A stretch of DNA of 10,392 bases from Bacteroidales bacterium UBA1458 (GCA_002325785.1 DCSU01000033.1:621-11012); one strand, 5' to 3'; counted from the stretch's first letter, positions 1-7,112 are shown. Made by a program: numbers and translations. Notes: generated from the sequence alone by a model not told the origin.

Positions 1-266
1 ACCATATCCATCTGCCACAGCCTCTCCTGTGCGGTGATATAACCTGTAGCGAAATAAAGGTCATGGGCATTGGAAGCATATATGTGAGGCACACCGCGCT
101 CATCACGAATGACCCGTACGTCAGCCGTAAGGCCCGTGACCGTCTTCTCGCCGTCAAGCTCGGGCATACCCGATTTTCGGAGGGAAGCAACGAATATGAC
201 ACCGCCAACAAGCACAAATACAAGAATGATGGCAATGATCTTCAGGGAGATTTTAAGGATCTTCAT
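1..266 (-). CDS. Penicillin acylase family protein, N-terminal fragment (runs off the left edge)
   Basis: Translating the minus strand from the ATG at 264-266 gives 88 complete codons before the window ends. Residues 5-27 form a hydrophobic signal peptide or signal anchor (IIAIILVFVLVGGVIFV). From about residue 49 the sequence matches the start of the penicillin amidase (Ntn-hydrolase) alpha chain: VRVIRDERGVPHIYA, then DLYFATGYITAQERLWQMDM. Family members are periplasmic or exported amidases that cleave amides such as beta-lactam side chains or N-acyl homoserine lactones after self-processing; the real substrate cannot be told from this part. The catalytic serine at the start of the beta chain lies beyond the window, so activity cannot be judged. 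A minus-strand promoter-like pair lies just upstream. The radical SAM gene upstream reads the same way but is 191 bp away across a repeat block, so co-transcription is uncertain. Confidence 0.88.
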   Translation of the reverse strand, partial: MKILKISLKIIAIILVFVLVGGVIFVASLRKSGMPELDGEKTVTGLTADVRVIRDERGVPHIYASNAHDLYFATGYITAQERLWQMDM

Positions 267-287
267 AAGGGTATAGTTTGGTTTGCT

Positions 288-317
288 TAAAATTACTAAA
301 TGATGTTCACCTGACAA
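288..317 (-). promoter_or_regulatory. Candidate Bacteroidetes-type promoter for the penicillin acylase gene
   Basis: On the minus strand a TTG (317-315) is followed, after 19 nt, by TAATTTTA (295-288). This resembles the Bacteroidetes -33 and TAnnTTTG -7 boxes, with A for the final G. The expected transcript start is about 16 nt before the ATG at 266. The match is short and imperfect in AT-rich DNA, and the TTG lies at the edge of the 43-bp repeat block, so confidence is low. Confidence 0.33.
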
Positions 318-483
318 TAGGCATTTCAATCAGGTATTGAAAAAACCGCATCCACTCCTGAGGCAGAACATTCATCTCCCGGAAAAATGAGGGTGACCTC
401 CTGAGGCAGAGCATTCAGCCTTTGGAAAAAACGGCTTGCCCTCCTGATGCATCTCCTTCAGCGCCTGAAAAAGATCCTCATCC
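312..483. repeat. Degenerate 43-bp tandem repeat, four copies, overlapping the 3' end of the radical SAM gene
   Basis: Copies begin near 312, 355, 398 and 441. The last three are spaced exactly 43 bp apart, and the first is shifted by 1 bp. Copies at 355 and 398 share CTCCTGAGGCAGA, then CATTCA and GGAAAAA, matching at about 31 of 43 positions. The copy at 441 keeps CTCCTGA-GC, TTCAG and GAAAAA. The copy at 312 keeps the TTCA...TTGAAAAAACCGC part. The two outer copies contain perfect small inverted repeats: TTTCAAT/ATTGAAA at 324-330/336-342 and TTCAG/CTGAA at 457-461/465-469. The inner copies have lost most of this pairing. The last copy includes the radical SAM stop codon (458-460), so the final residues of that protein are encoded by repeat sequence. 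No protein is supported in the block. Confidence 0.72.
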
Positions 484-1426
484 CCTCCGGACAGTCGCGG
501 CAGATATCAATCTCCCTCCGGTTTTTCATTACAGCTTTTCTGAACTTACAGTATCTTTCACCCTGCCATATTTCCCTGAATGACTGACTGTTGAGATTTC
601 CCATGACATGGCTGGCATTTTTATCGAAGCAGCATGGCACCGCATCGCCGTCAGAGGTAATTACCGCGGTGGTCCACATTCTCATACATCCCTTAACCGG
701 GGTTCCGGTTGATTTCCATTCTCCTTCGGACAACACATACCTTGACCTTTGCCTTGTGGAAGGCATCCACTCTCCTGCCCGCTTGATATCCAGTACCTGC
801 ATGCTTTTTATCTTGAAACCCGCGCCAAGTGATGCCGCAAATGCCTTAGTGGCGAGTACCTCATGCTCATTGCCGCGATGCAGCAGGAACTGTATTTCAA
901 TCACGGGCGATGAGCCTTTCTTCCTGACGGTTGCGGCTAGCTTCCTTATACCTTCGGTTACTATGACATGATCGCCTCCCCGCCTGTAGATATTATATAC
1001 GCCGGGTGTGACCCCGTCATAGGATATTATTATTTTCTTCAATGGCGAAGCGGCCAGCCTGGCACACGACTCTTCGTCAAGAAAATGACCGTTGGTTGAG
1101 ATGACCGGGTTCATTTCCCTGAAGAGTTCCACGATGTCGAAGAAGCGGGGATGCATCATCGGCTCACCCTGAAAATAAAGCCAGGCCGAAAGGGTATGGC
1201 CGCGTAGCTCAGTTGCAATCTTCCCGGCCAGGTTGTAGCTTATAAAATCGTTCCTTCTTTCCAGGAGCCCCGCGCCAGTGGCACACTCCGGGCAGGATAG
1301 GTTACATCTGCTGCTCAGCTCCACGCTTATCGCCGGCGGCAGGGGCGGACTGACTGAAATGCGGCTCACCCTCCTCACAGAATAAGAGAAAACAGAGTAA
1401 CTTGCATTCAGATGTGGTACACGCAT
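458..1426 (-). CDS. Radical SAM protein with C-terminal SPASM domain
   Basis: The product is a 322-residue enzyme of the radical SAM superfamily, which uses a [4Fe-4S] cluster to split S-adenosylmethionine and start radical chemistry. The cluster motif is CNLSCPEC, with Cys at 41, 45 and 48 (CxxxCxxC). A FQGEP element at residues 85-89 corresponds to the family GGEP strand. The C-terminal region carries a SPASM auxiliary-cluster pattern with cysteines at about 247, 265, 266, 293, 309 and 312, including GCMRMW, PCCFD, GNLNSQSFREIW and CRDCPEG. SPASM proteins often modify peptides or act as dehydrogenases, but no substrate gene is evident nearby. The ATG at 1424-1426 is chosen as start; an in-frame TTG at 1459 would add 11 residues. 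The final residues (GMRIFFRR) and the stop lie inside the 43-bp repeat. It diverges from the plus-strand cluster across about 105 bp in which no clear promoter was seen. Confidence 0.9.
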   Translation of the reverse strand: MRVPHLNASYSVFSYSVRRVSRISVSPPLPPAISVELSSRCNLSCPECATGAGLLERRNDFISYNLAGKIATELRGHTLSAWLYFQGEPMMHPRFFDIVELFREMNPVISTNGHFLDEESCARLAASPLKKIIISYDGVTPGVYNIYRRGGDHVIVTEGIRKLAATVRKKGSSPVIEIQFLLHRGNEHEVLATKAFAASLGAGFKIKSMQVLDIKRAGEWMPSTRQRSRYVLSEGEWKSTGTPVKGCMRMWTTAVITSDGDAVPCCFDKNASHVMGNLNSQSFREIWQGERYCKFRKAVMKNRREIDICRDCPEGMRIFFRR

Positions 1427-1532
1427 GGCAGAGGCAAATGAACAATTTTTTTTCCTCAATGTATAGGGTAGAGGGGACCATTCCGGTCATTACTATGAAA
1501 GATGATCCGGATAAAAACAATTAATAAATAAA

Positions 1533-2837
1533 ATGACCATGAAAACCAAAGTCTTTTTTACAGTAATAGCTACAGGCTTACTCATGCTGATGGCAGCTGA
1601 AGACCTGTCGGCAGCAGCCGCACCAGGCAAGACGAAGAGAGATCAGCAACAGATGACCGTCATCCGCGGAAGGGTTGTTGATGCCGAGACGAACCTCCCG
1701 CTTGTCTTTGCAGGAATAGCAGTACAGGGAACAAACGTATCAACTGTTACGAACCTCGACGGTGAGTTCACCCTCAAGATCGCAGAAGGGGAGACAGGCA
1801 AACTGGAGTTCTCATATGTTGGCTACAAGAACAGGGAGATGTCAATCGATGAGATGAAGACCAACGGCCAGCGCAACGTGATTGAACTGGAGACGGCAAT
1901 GATCCCTATCAAGGAGATCATCGTTAAGCCCCTTATACCTGAAGAGATCATGGAGCAGGTAATGAGCCGTTTCGATGACAACTATCCGGACCTGCCTAAT
2001 GACATGACTGGTTTCTACCGAGAGACCATCAGGAAAAACCGCAGTTATATCTCCATAGGTGAAGCCGTTGTTGAAGTATTCAAGGCTCCTTACCAGAATG
2101 ACCTCAGGTTTGATGCCGTAAGGATATACAAGGGCAGGAAGAGCAATGATGTGGCAAAGATGGACACCGTCCTCTTCAAGCTCCAGGGAGGCCCCACAAC
2201 CACACTCTACCTTGACGTGGTGAAGAACCCCGAAACCTTCCTTACCAGGGAGGCGCTCAAACAGTATGAGCTGGAGCTGTCAAGCATCGTTGTCATAGAC
2301 GACAGAACCAACTACGTGATCAACTTCTACCAGAAGCCTTCAATAACCACACCTCTTTACCAGGGCCGCCTCTTTATTGATATTGAGACCTATGCAGTGG
2401 CACAGGCTGAGTTCTCATTCAATCTTGAGAACAAAGACCTGGCAGCATCAATGTTCATCAGGAAGAAACCCATGGGCATGCAGGTTCAGCCCGAGGTTAC
2501 ATCGTACCTGGTACGCTACCGCGAAATGGACGGCAAATGGTACTTCAACCACTCAAGGGCGGAGGTCAAATTCAAAGTCGACTGGAAAAAGAAACTCTTC
2601 AACACGAACTATACCACGATGTCTGAGCTCGCCATTACCGACCGTACTGAAAAGGATGTCATTAAATTTGCATCAAAGGAGAGGATCAAACCGACTGATT
2701 TCTTCACCGAAGAGGTGGCAGCCTTCGCTGACCCTGACTTCTGGGGAGACTACAACGTCATTGAGCCCGACCAGAGCATCGAGGCAGCCATCAGGAAGCT
2801 GAGCAGGAAAGTCAAATTCAGCGACAGGACAGAATAG
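1533..2837 (+). CDS. Exported CarboxypepD_reg-like domain protein, first gene of the sigma/FecR cluster
   Basis: The 434-residue product starts with a probable Sec signal peptide (residues 1-28, MKTKVFFTVIATGLLMLMAAED core). A CarboxypepD_reg-like beta-sandwich follows at about 43-123, shown by IRGRVVDAETNLPLVFA, TNLDGEFTLKI and LEFSYVGYKN. The rest (about 125-434) is an alpha/beta region unlike a TonB plug or barrel. It has DMTGFYRET, EAVVEVFKAPY, a beta-rich stretch with PLYQGRLFIDIETYAVAQAEF, and a C-terminal DFWGDYNVIEPDQSIEAAI motif. This region is clearly paralogous to the C-terminal part of the gene at 4387. The beta-strand pattern around 275-295 recalls LolA-like or DUF5686-type periplasmic domains, but that is only an impression. 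The sigma gene begins 17 bp downstream, so the two are probably co-transcribed. An ATG two codons into the frame (1539) is an alternative start. Specific function unknown. Confidence 0.85.
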   Translation: MTMKTKVFFTVIATGLLMLMAAEDLSAAAAPGKTKRDQQQMTVIRGRVVDAETNLPLVFAGIAVQGTNVSTVTNLDGEFTLKIAEGETGKLEFSYVGYKNREMSIDEMKTNGQRNVIELETAMIPIKEIIVKPLIPEEIMEQVMSRFDDNYPDLPNDMTGFYRETIRKNRSYISIGEAVVEVFKAPYQNDLRFDAVRIYKGRKSNDVAKMDTVLFKLQGGPTTTLYLDVVKNPETFLTREALKQYELELSSIVVIDDRTNYVINFYQKPSITTPLYQGRLFIDIETYAVAQAEFSFNLENKDLAASMFIRKKPMGMQVQPEVTSYLVRYREMDGKWYFNHSRAEVKFKVDWKKKLFNTNYTTMSELAITDRTEKDVIKFASKERIKPTDFFTEEVAAFADPDFWGDYNVIEPDQSIEAAIRKLSRKVKFSDRTE

Positions 2838-2854
2838 ACAGGCCCCACTGAGGC

Positions 2855-3391
2855 ATGAGCATTGACAGTGATATAATAGGGAGGATCCGGCAGGGAGACA
2901 AACAGGAGTTTGAGAAGCTGTTCCGGTCCTCCTATGTTTCACTGGTTCGCTATGCAAAGACACTCCTCAGAGACCATGACGCGGCAGAAGAGATTGTACA
3001 GGAACTCTTCTTCAGGCTGTGGCAGGACAGGCAGACCCTCAGGGTTGAAAGCTCTTTAAACGGATACCTCTTTCGCTCGGTACACAACAGGTCACTGCAT
3101 TATATAGAGCACCAGAAAGTTGTCAGCCGCCATGCCGGCGAGGTATCTGCCGGCGCTGAGCTGACCTCCGAACCTGTGACAGAAGCCATATATTACAGTG
3201 AGTTGCAGACCAGGGTGGCAAGAGTACTCGAACAACTGCCAGAGAGATGCAGGGTAATATTCCGGATGAGTCGGTTTGAAGGACTGAAATACCACGAAAT
3301 AGCTGACAAACTTGCGGTTTCACTCAAGACTGTTGAGGCAGACATGGGTAAGGCACTCAGGGAATTCAGAAAAGCACTTGCAGAGTCATGA
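2855..3391 (+). CDS. ECF-type RNA polymerase sigma-70 factor (Bacteroidetes expansion family)
   Basis: The 178-residue product has the two-domain layout of an extracytoplasmic-function sigma factor. Sigma region 2 spans about residues 18-85, with FEKLFRSSYVSLVRYA and AEEIVQELFFRLWQDR, which binds core polymerase and the -10-like element. Sigma region 4 spans about 122-172, with LEQLPERCRVIFRMSRFEGL, YHEIADKLAVS and VEADMGKALREFRKAL, a helix-turn-helix that reads the -35-like element. Length and motifs fit the Bacteroidetes-specific sigma family that pairs with FecR. The stop codon overlaps the ATG of the FecR gene in an ATGA arrangement, so translation is probably coupled. It should be held inactive by that anti-sigma protein until a surface or periplasmic signal arrives. 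Targets cannot be read from the window; autoregulation of the cluster is likely but not shown. Confidence 0.95.
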   Translation: MSIDSDIIGRIRQGDKQEFEKLFRSSYVSLVRYAKTLLRDHDAAEEIVQELFFRLWQDRQTLRVESSLNGYLFRSVHNRSLHYIEHQKVVSRHAGEVSAGAELTSEPVTEAIYYSELQTRVARVLEQLPERCRVIFRMSRFEGLKYHEIADKLAVSLKTVEADMGKALREFRKALAES

Positions 3392-4380
3392 AAAAGAATA
3401 AACAGATAGAACAATTGAATGACCGGGAGTGGGCCGATGCGGCAGCATGGCTCTCTGGTGAAAAAAGCTACGGCGACGAAGCGTCCAGGCTCCTGATCAG
3501 TGAAGAAGGAGATATAATGAAAAAATGGAATGATCTGAAATATACAGATAACGAAATTATTGATGTTGACAAAGCCTGGGAGAAACTCAACGGCAGAATA
3601 GAGGCTGATAAACCTGTCATAACACTACCTCTGCAGAGAAGATCATTCTTTCAGACATTCGCCAGAATAGCTGCAATGGTAATCATCTTTGCCGGGATGG
3701 GATGGCTGGTCTTTGAGGTGGCAGCACCGGACAAGATTACCATAGCATCAACCGCTGATGAAAGAAACATCGAGGTTTTACTGGCCGACGGCAGCAAAAT
3801 TTTCCTCAACCGTGACAGCAAGCTCACCTATCCGAAAGAGTTCGGGCATAACAGCCGGAAAGTCTCACTCCAGGGAGAAGCCTTCTTTGACATTGTCCCC
3901 GATGAAGCAAAACCCTTCATCATTGATGCCGGCAATGCAACGGTCAGGGTGCTAGGCACATCATTCAACGTGATGACCGATAACGGGCACAACGAGGTTG
4001 AGGTGTTTGTCGCATCAGGAAAGGTTCTGTTAACCAGCGCTGACGGAACACAAAGCGTGACTCTTGACCCTGAATATGTGGGTAAGGTATCCACCGAAGG
4101 TTCATCACAGGCTCTCAACACGAATGAGAACTACCTCTCATGGCACACAGATATGCTCGTCTTTGACGGGGAGCGGCTGGAGGAGGTTTTTGAAGACCTC
4201 AGACGCACCTTCAATATTGCCATCACCGCAGGCGAACCTTCAATAAATGACTACAGGCTTACCTCTCCCTTCGAACGTCAGCCGCATGATACAATTATTA
4301 AACTGATTTGCACTACCTTTAACCTTCGTTCTGTCGGGGGAGAAGGGACCTACACGCTTTATCCCGGACAGGCTCAATAA
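3388..4380 (+). CDS. FecR-family anti-sigma factor, inner-membrane
   Basis: The 330-residue product has a cytoplasmic N-terminal part (about 1-88, including REWADAAAWLSGE), expected to bind the sigma factor. A single membrane segment follows at about 91-112 (FARIAAMVIIFAGMGWLVFE). The periplasmic FecR domain lies at about 119-214, with LADGSKIFLNRDSKLTYP, LQGEAFFDIV and VRVLGTSFNVM. A DUF4974-type C-terminal domain lies at about 256-326, with LVFDGERLEEVFEDLRRTFN. In characterised systems the C-terminal part of FecR receives the signal from the STN domain of an outer-membrane partner and controls sigma release. Its start overlaps the sigma stop by 4 bp, and the next gene, which carries an STN domain, starts 6 bp after its end. 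That makes the next gene's product its most likely partner. Full length, no broken motif seen. Confidence 0.95.
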   Translation: MKKNKQIEQLNDREWADAAAWLSGEKSYGDEASRLLISEEGDIMKKWNDLKYTDNEIIDVDKAWEKLNGRIEADKPVITLPLQRRSFFQTFARIAAMVIIFAGMGWLVFEVAAPDKITIASTADERNIEVLLADGSKIFLNRDSKLTYPKEFGHNSRKVSLQGEAFFDIVPDEAKPFIIDAGNATVRVLGTSFNVMTDNGHNEVEVFVASGKVLLTSADGTQSVTLDPEYVGKVSTEGSSQALNTNENYLSWHTDMLVFDGERLEEVFEDLRRTFNIAITAGEPSINDYRLTSPFERQPHDTIIKLICTTFNLRSVGGEGTYTLYPGQAQ

Positions 4381-4386
4381 TATCTG

Positions 4387-5931
4387 ATGTGGGCGACAGG
4401 TTCAGAGGGAAAACGTGTGATCCTGGTTGCCGGCTTGCTTTTGCTCTTCCTGCCATCTTTTGCACAGGAGAGCGTCCTTGACAGAGAACTGAACCTGCCA
4501 GGGAACAGCATAAAGGCATCAAGGGCTCTTGGTGAGGTAAGCAGGCTTACCGGCTATCTCTTTACATATGACTCCCGGATAATTGACGCTGAAAGGGTTT
4601 TTGCCATCCCCGGTTTTGACATGCCGGTAAAAGATATCCTCGATTCGATTGCGGGCGACCCAACCGTCAGATATTCAGTGATGGGCAGACACATCATCCT
4701 CTACCGTGAACCGGAGAGAGAACCCGTAGCCGATACCCTGACTGAATCCGCAGCGGCAAAATTCTTTATCAGCGGCAAAATTACAGATGCTGAGAGTGGG
4801 GAGCCTCTTCCCTATGCCACTATTGGTATCAGCCACCGGGGCAGGGGAACAGTGACGAACTTCAACGGCGATTTCATCCTCAGGATAAGCGGAGAGTGTC
4901 TTGAAGACACTCTCTCTGTCTCATATGTAGGTTATGTCAACCGCCGCATGCCTGTCCGAAGCCTGCCGGGCAACCATATGATCATAAGTATGGACAGAGA
5001 TTTTATCCCTATACCTGAGATCATCATCAGGGCCCAGGATCCGCTACTGATAATAAGAAAGACAGTCTCCTCGGTTGCATCTAATTACGGAACCACCCCT
5101 GCACTGCTTACCGGCTTTTACCGCGAAGGCGTTTACCGTAGAAAAGAACCGCAGGTATACTCTGAGGCAGTGGTGCAGATCTATAAGAGTCCGTATGCCC
5201 GGTCATTGCAGAATGACCAGATTAAAGTGCTGCGCAGCAGAAAGATAGAGAATCTGGAGGTAAAAGACACCCTGGCTGTCAGGCTCAAGGCGGGCCTCAG
5301 CGCCACACTGTCGCTTGACGGCATGAGACACCTGTTCGACTTTCTTGATCCGGAGTCATTCAACTTCTATGAGTACCACCTTACCGATATAGTAACCATT
5401 GACGGCCAGACAGCCTTCGTGGTTTCGTTCAAACAGCGGGAGCAGGTGACAGAAGCGCTTATGCAGGGCGATATCTATATCAATGTTGATAATTACAGTG
5501 TCGTCCTTGCAGAGTTCGAAGTTAACCCTCTGTATATTGATCAGACGGGTGAGTCATTTATCAGCAGGCTTCCCCGCGAATATTCCATGAAACCTGAGTA
5601 TGTCAGGTACAGGGCACGTTACAGGAATGTTGACGGGAGGTATTACCTGGCACATGTGAGGGGTGATCTAGGGTTTACGGCGAGGGGAAAGAAGAGGGTC
5701 TTCAACAGCCGCTTCAACATCTTCTTCGAGCTGGCGGTGACTGATTACCGTACTGACGGTGTGGTGCGGTTTGACCACGAGGATCTGGCACCGGCCTACT
5801 CCATCTTCTCGCTGACCATAGAAGGATATGACGAAGGATTCTGGAAAGAGTTCGATTTCCTTAAACCCGAAGAAGATCTCGTTGAGGCCCTTGAAAGACT
5901 GAACGTGAGGCTGGGTGAATTCGGCAGGTGA
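4387..5931 (+). CDS. STN plus CarboxypepD_reg-like domain protein without TonB plug or barrel; candidate sensor for the sigma/FecR pair
   Basis: The 514-residue product has a signal peptide (about 1-27, VILVAGLLLLFLPSFAQ). An STN (secretin/TonB short N-terminal) domain spans about 33-107, with SIKASRALGEVSRLTGYLF, a VKDILDSIAGD helix and YSVMGRHIILYRE. A CarboxypepD_reg domain spans about 126-203, with ISGKITDAESGEPLPYATI, TNFNGDFILRI and LSVSYVGYVNR. The remaining 310 residues match the C-terminal part of the gene at 1533: LTGFYREG, EAVVQIYKSPY, MQGDIYINVDNYSVVLAEF, VRYRARYRNVDGRYYLAHV and a final GFWKEFDFLKPEEDLVEAL. No TonB plug or 22-strand barrel is present, and the protein is about half the length of a SusC-type transporter. 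Placed 6 bp after fecR, it occupies the slot normally filled by a transducing receptor. Signalling from its STN domain to FecR is inferred. It may be periplasmic or outer-membrane associated. An in-frame GTG 10 codons downstream is a weaker start. Confidence 0.87.
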   Translation: MWATGSEGKRVILVAGLLLLFLPSFAQESVLDRELNLPGNSIKASRALGEVSRLTGYLFTYDSRIIDAERVFAIPGFDMPVKDILDSIAGDPTVRYSVMGRHIILYREPEREPVADTLTESAAAKFFISGKITDAESGEPLPYATIGISHRGRGTVTNFNGDFILRISGECLEDTLSVSYVGYVNRRMPVRSLPGNHMIISMDRDFIPIPEIIIRAQDPLLIIRKTVSSVASNYGTTPALLTGFYREGVYRRKEPQVYSEAVVQIYKSPYARSLQNDQIKVLRSRKIENLEVKDTLAVRLKAGLSATLSLDGMRHLFDFLDPESFNFYEYHLTDIVTIDGQTAFVVSFKQREQVTEALMQGDIYINVDNYSVVLAEFEVNPLYIDQTGESFISRLPREYSMKPEYVRYRARYRNVDGRYYLAHVRGDLGFTARGKKRVFNSRFNIFFELAVTDYRTDGVVRFDHEDLAPAYSIFSLTIEGYDEGFWKEFDFLKPEEDLVEALERLNVRLGEFGR

Positions 5932-5939
5932 GCGGTCCG

Positions 5940-6953
5940 CTAGTAGCTCTCCAGTATCTTGTACAGACCGGTGAGGTCAGGTGTAAGTATGATCTCCGTC
6001 CTCCTGTTCTTCTGCCTGGCATCAGGGGTCTTGTTTGCATCCACGGGCATATATTCACTGCGACCTGAAGCCACAAGCCGTTTCGGGTTGATGTGCGTAT
6101 CCTGTGTCAGCACCCTGACCACTGTTGTGGCTCTCTTGACGCTCAGGTCCCAGTTGTCAAGAATCTGTTGGCCCGGGGCTGCTCTGTAGGGCACATCGTC
6201 AGTATGTCCCTCTATGGATATGGTGACATCAGTGTTCTTCTCCAGGAGTGCGCCCAGCTTGCGCAGTGCCGTGCGGCCGTTGGCGTCGATCTCATAGCTT
6301 CCTGTCTTGAAGAGCAGCTTGTCATCCATCGATACATAAACCTGCCCGTTCTTCATCGTGACCGTAAGGCCGTTGTTCTCAAAGCCGAACAGCGCATCCG
6401 ATACCTTATCCTTCAATGCTTTCACCGCCTTCTGCTGGGCGTCAAGCATCTTCTCCAGCTCTGCCAGGCGGGCGTTACGCCTCTCGAGCTCATAGGTGAG
6501 CTCCTCAAGAGTGGCTTTCTTGGTGTCAAGGTTCATCTCAAGGTCACGCATCAGATCCTCTCTCTGCTTAAGGTCCGTCTGCGCCTGCCTTAGCTCGGCC
6601 AGCAGACGCTGTGTCTCCTGGGCCTTGCCTGCAACAAGCTCCTGCTGAGCCCTCTGAAGATCATCATAACGGGTTGTAAGCCTGCTGACCTCATCCCTCG
6701 ACAGTGTCAGGTCTGCCTGGGCCTTTTCATACTCTTCAGTAAGCCTCCCTGTCTCCTCGGTGAGCTGCATCGTTTTGGTCGTCAACTCTCTGTTCGACAT
6801 GGACAGCCAGACATTCTCCGCCTTGAGTGAATCACGTTCTGATAACAGCATTAAATTCCTGTCGTTGAGTGAATTGTACCTCTTCCCCGTGACACATGAG
6901 ACCGCTGTAAGTGCTATCAGAACAACCGGTAAAATAATTTTCCGTGATATCAT
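5940..6953 (-). CDS. OmpA-family lipoprotein with long coiled coil and peptidoglycan-binding domain
   Basis: The 337-residue product begins with a lipoprotein signal (residues 1-20, ending LTAVSC with Cys20 as the probable lipidation site). Residues about 28-188 are a long, charged, heptad-rich coiled coil (for example LTEEYEKAQADLTLSRDEV and LAELEKMLDAQQKAVKAL). The C-terminal part (about 205-325) is an OmpA/MotB-type domain that binds diaminopimelate of peptidoglycan. It shows LLFKTGSYEID, ISIEGHTDDVPY, NWDLSVKRATTVVRVL, RLVASGRSEYMPV and NRRTEIIL. It probably ties the outer membrane to the cell wall. The gene ends 8 bp from the stop of the plus-strand STN gene, so the two converge. A small palindrome at 5931-5941 (AGCGGTCCGCT) sits between the stops but has no T run. 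It diverges from dxs across 184 bp holding inverted repeats; no convincing promoter for this gene was seen. Confidence 0.93.
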   Translation of the reverse strand: MISRKIILPVVLIALTAVSCVTGKRYNSLNDRNLMLLSERDSLKAENVWLSMSNRELTTKTMQLTEETGRLTEEYEKAQADLTLSRDEVSRLTTRYDDLQRAQQELVAGKAQETQRLLAELRQAQTDLKQREDLMRDLEMNLDTKKATLEELTYELERRNARLAELEKMLDAQQKAVKALKDKVSDALFGFENNGLTVTMKNGQVYVSMDDKLLFKTGSYEIDANGRTALRKLGALLEKNTDVTISIEGHTDDVPYRAAPGQQILDNWDLSVKRATTVVRVLTQDTHINPKRLVASGRSEYMPVDANKTPDARQKNRRTEIILTPDLTGLYKILESY

Positions 6954-7013
6954 GACCTGATCTTTTTGTGACTTTTCTCTTGCTGCGAATTAAACAATTA
7001 ATGGCTAACCATG

Positions 7014-7042
7014 TTGTTAATAGTTGAATGATTAATTAACAA
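7014..7042. promoter_or_regulatory. AT-rich inverted repeat in the ompA-like/dxs divergent region
   Basis: TTGTTAAT (7014-7021) and ATTAACAA (7035-7042) form a perfect 8-bp inverted repeat with a 13-nt spacer, near the middle of the 184-bp intergenic region. The size and place would suit a dimeric regulator site shared by both divergent genes. The sequence is AT-rich, so a chance match is quite possible. No regulator can be named. Confidence 0.25.
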
Positions 7043-7080
7043 TGGAGAATATTTACCACCATCACCGGGCATAGTGAAAT

Positions 7081-7112
7081 TTTAGGCGAAACTTAAAATA
7101 TGAGTATCTTTG
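7081..7112 (+). promoter_or_regulatory. Probable Bacteroidetes-type promoter of dxs
   Basis: TATCTTTG at 7105-7112 is an exact match to the TAnnTTTG -7 consensus used by the primary sigma factor of Bacteroidota. TTTA at 7081-7084, 20 nt upstream, fits the TTTG-like -33 box. Transcription would start near 7118, leaving a leader of about 20 nt before the dxs ATG. The two boxes sit inside an inverted repeat, CCGGGCA (7065-7071) and TGCCCGG (7111-7117). A smaller imperfect one, ATTTTAG/CTTAAAAT (about 7079-7100), covers the spacer. Confidence 0.62.

Noticed and set aside
63..290. Plus-strand 75-codon ORF at the left edge
   Set aside because: The opposite strand encodes an unmistakable penicillin acylase N-terminus across the same bases.
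312..460. Frameshifted extension of the radical SAM protein beyond its stop
   Set aside because: Another frame stays open for about 35 codons, but the sequence is the 43-bp repeat and the SPASM domain is already complete before the stop.
312..483. CRISPR array
   Set aside because: Copies are contiguous and diverged over their whole length, with no conserved repeat plus variable spacer pattern and no cas genes.
1302..1520. Small Cys-rich minus-strand ORF (72 codons) overlapping the radical SAM start, considered as a precursor peptide
   Set aside because: It overlaps the radical SAM N-terminal coding region in another frame, has no clear leader/core layout, and most likely is a shadow; only conservation in orthologous loci would rescue it.
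5931..5941. Palindrome AGCGGTCCGCT between convergent stops as a bidirectional terminator
   Set aside because: As a hairpin it gives only a 4-bp stem with a 3-nt loop and no T run on either side.
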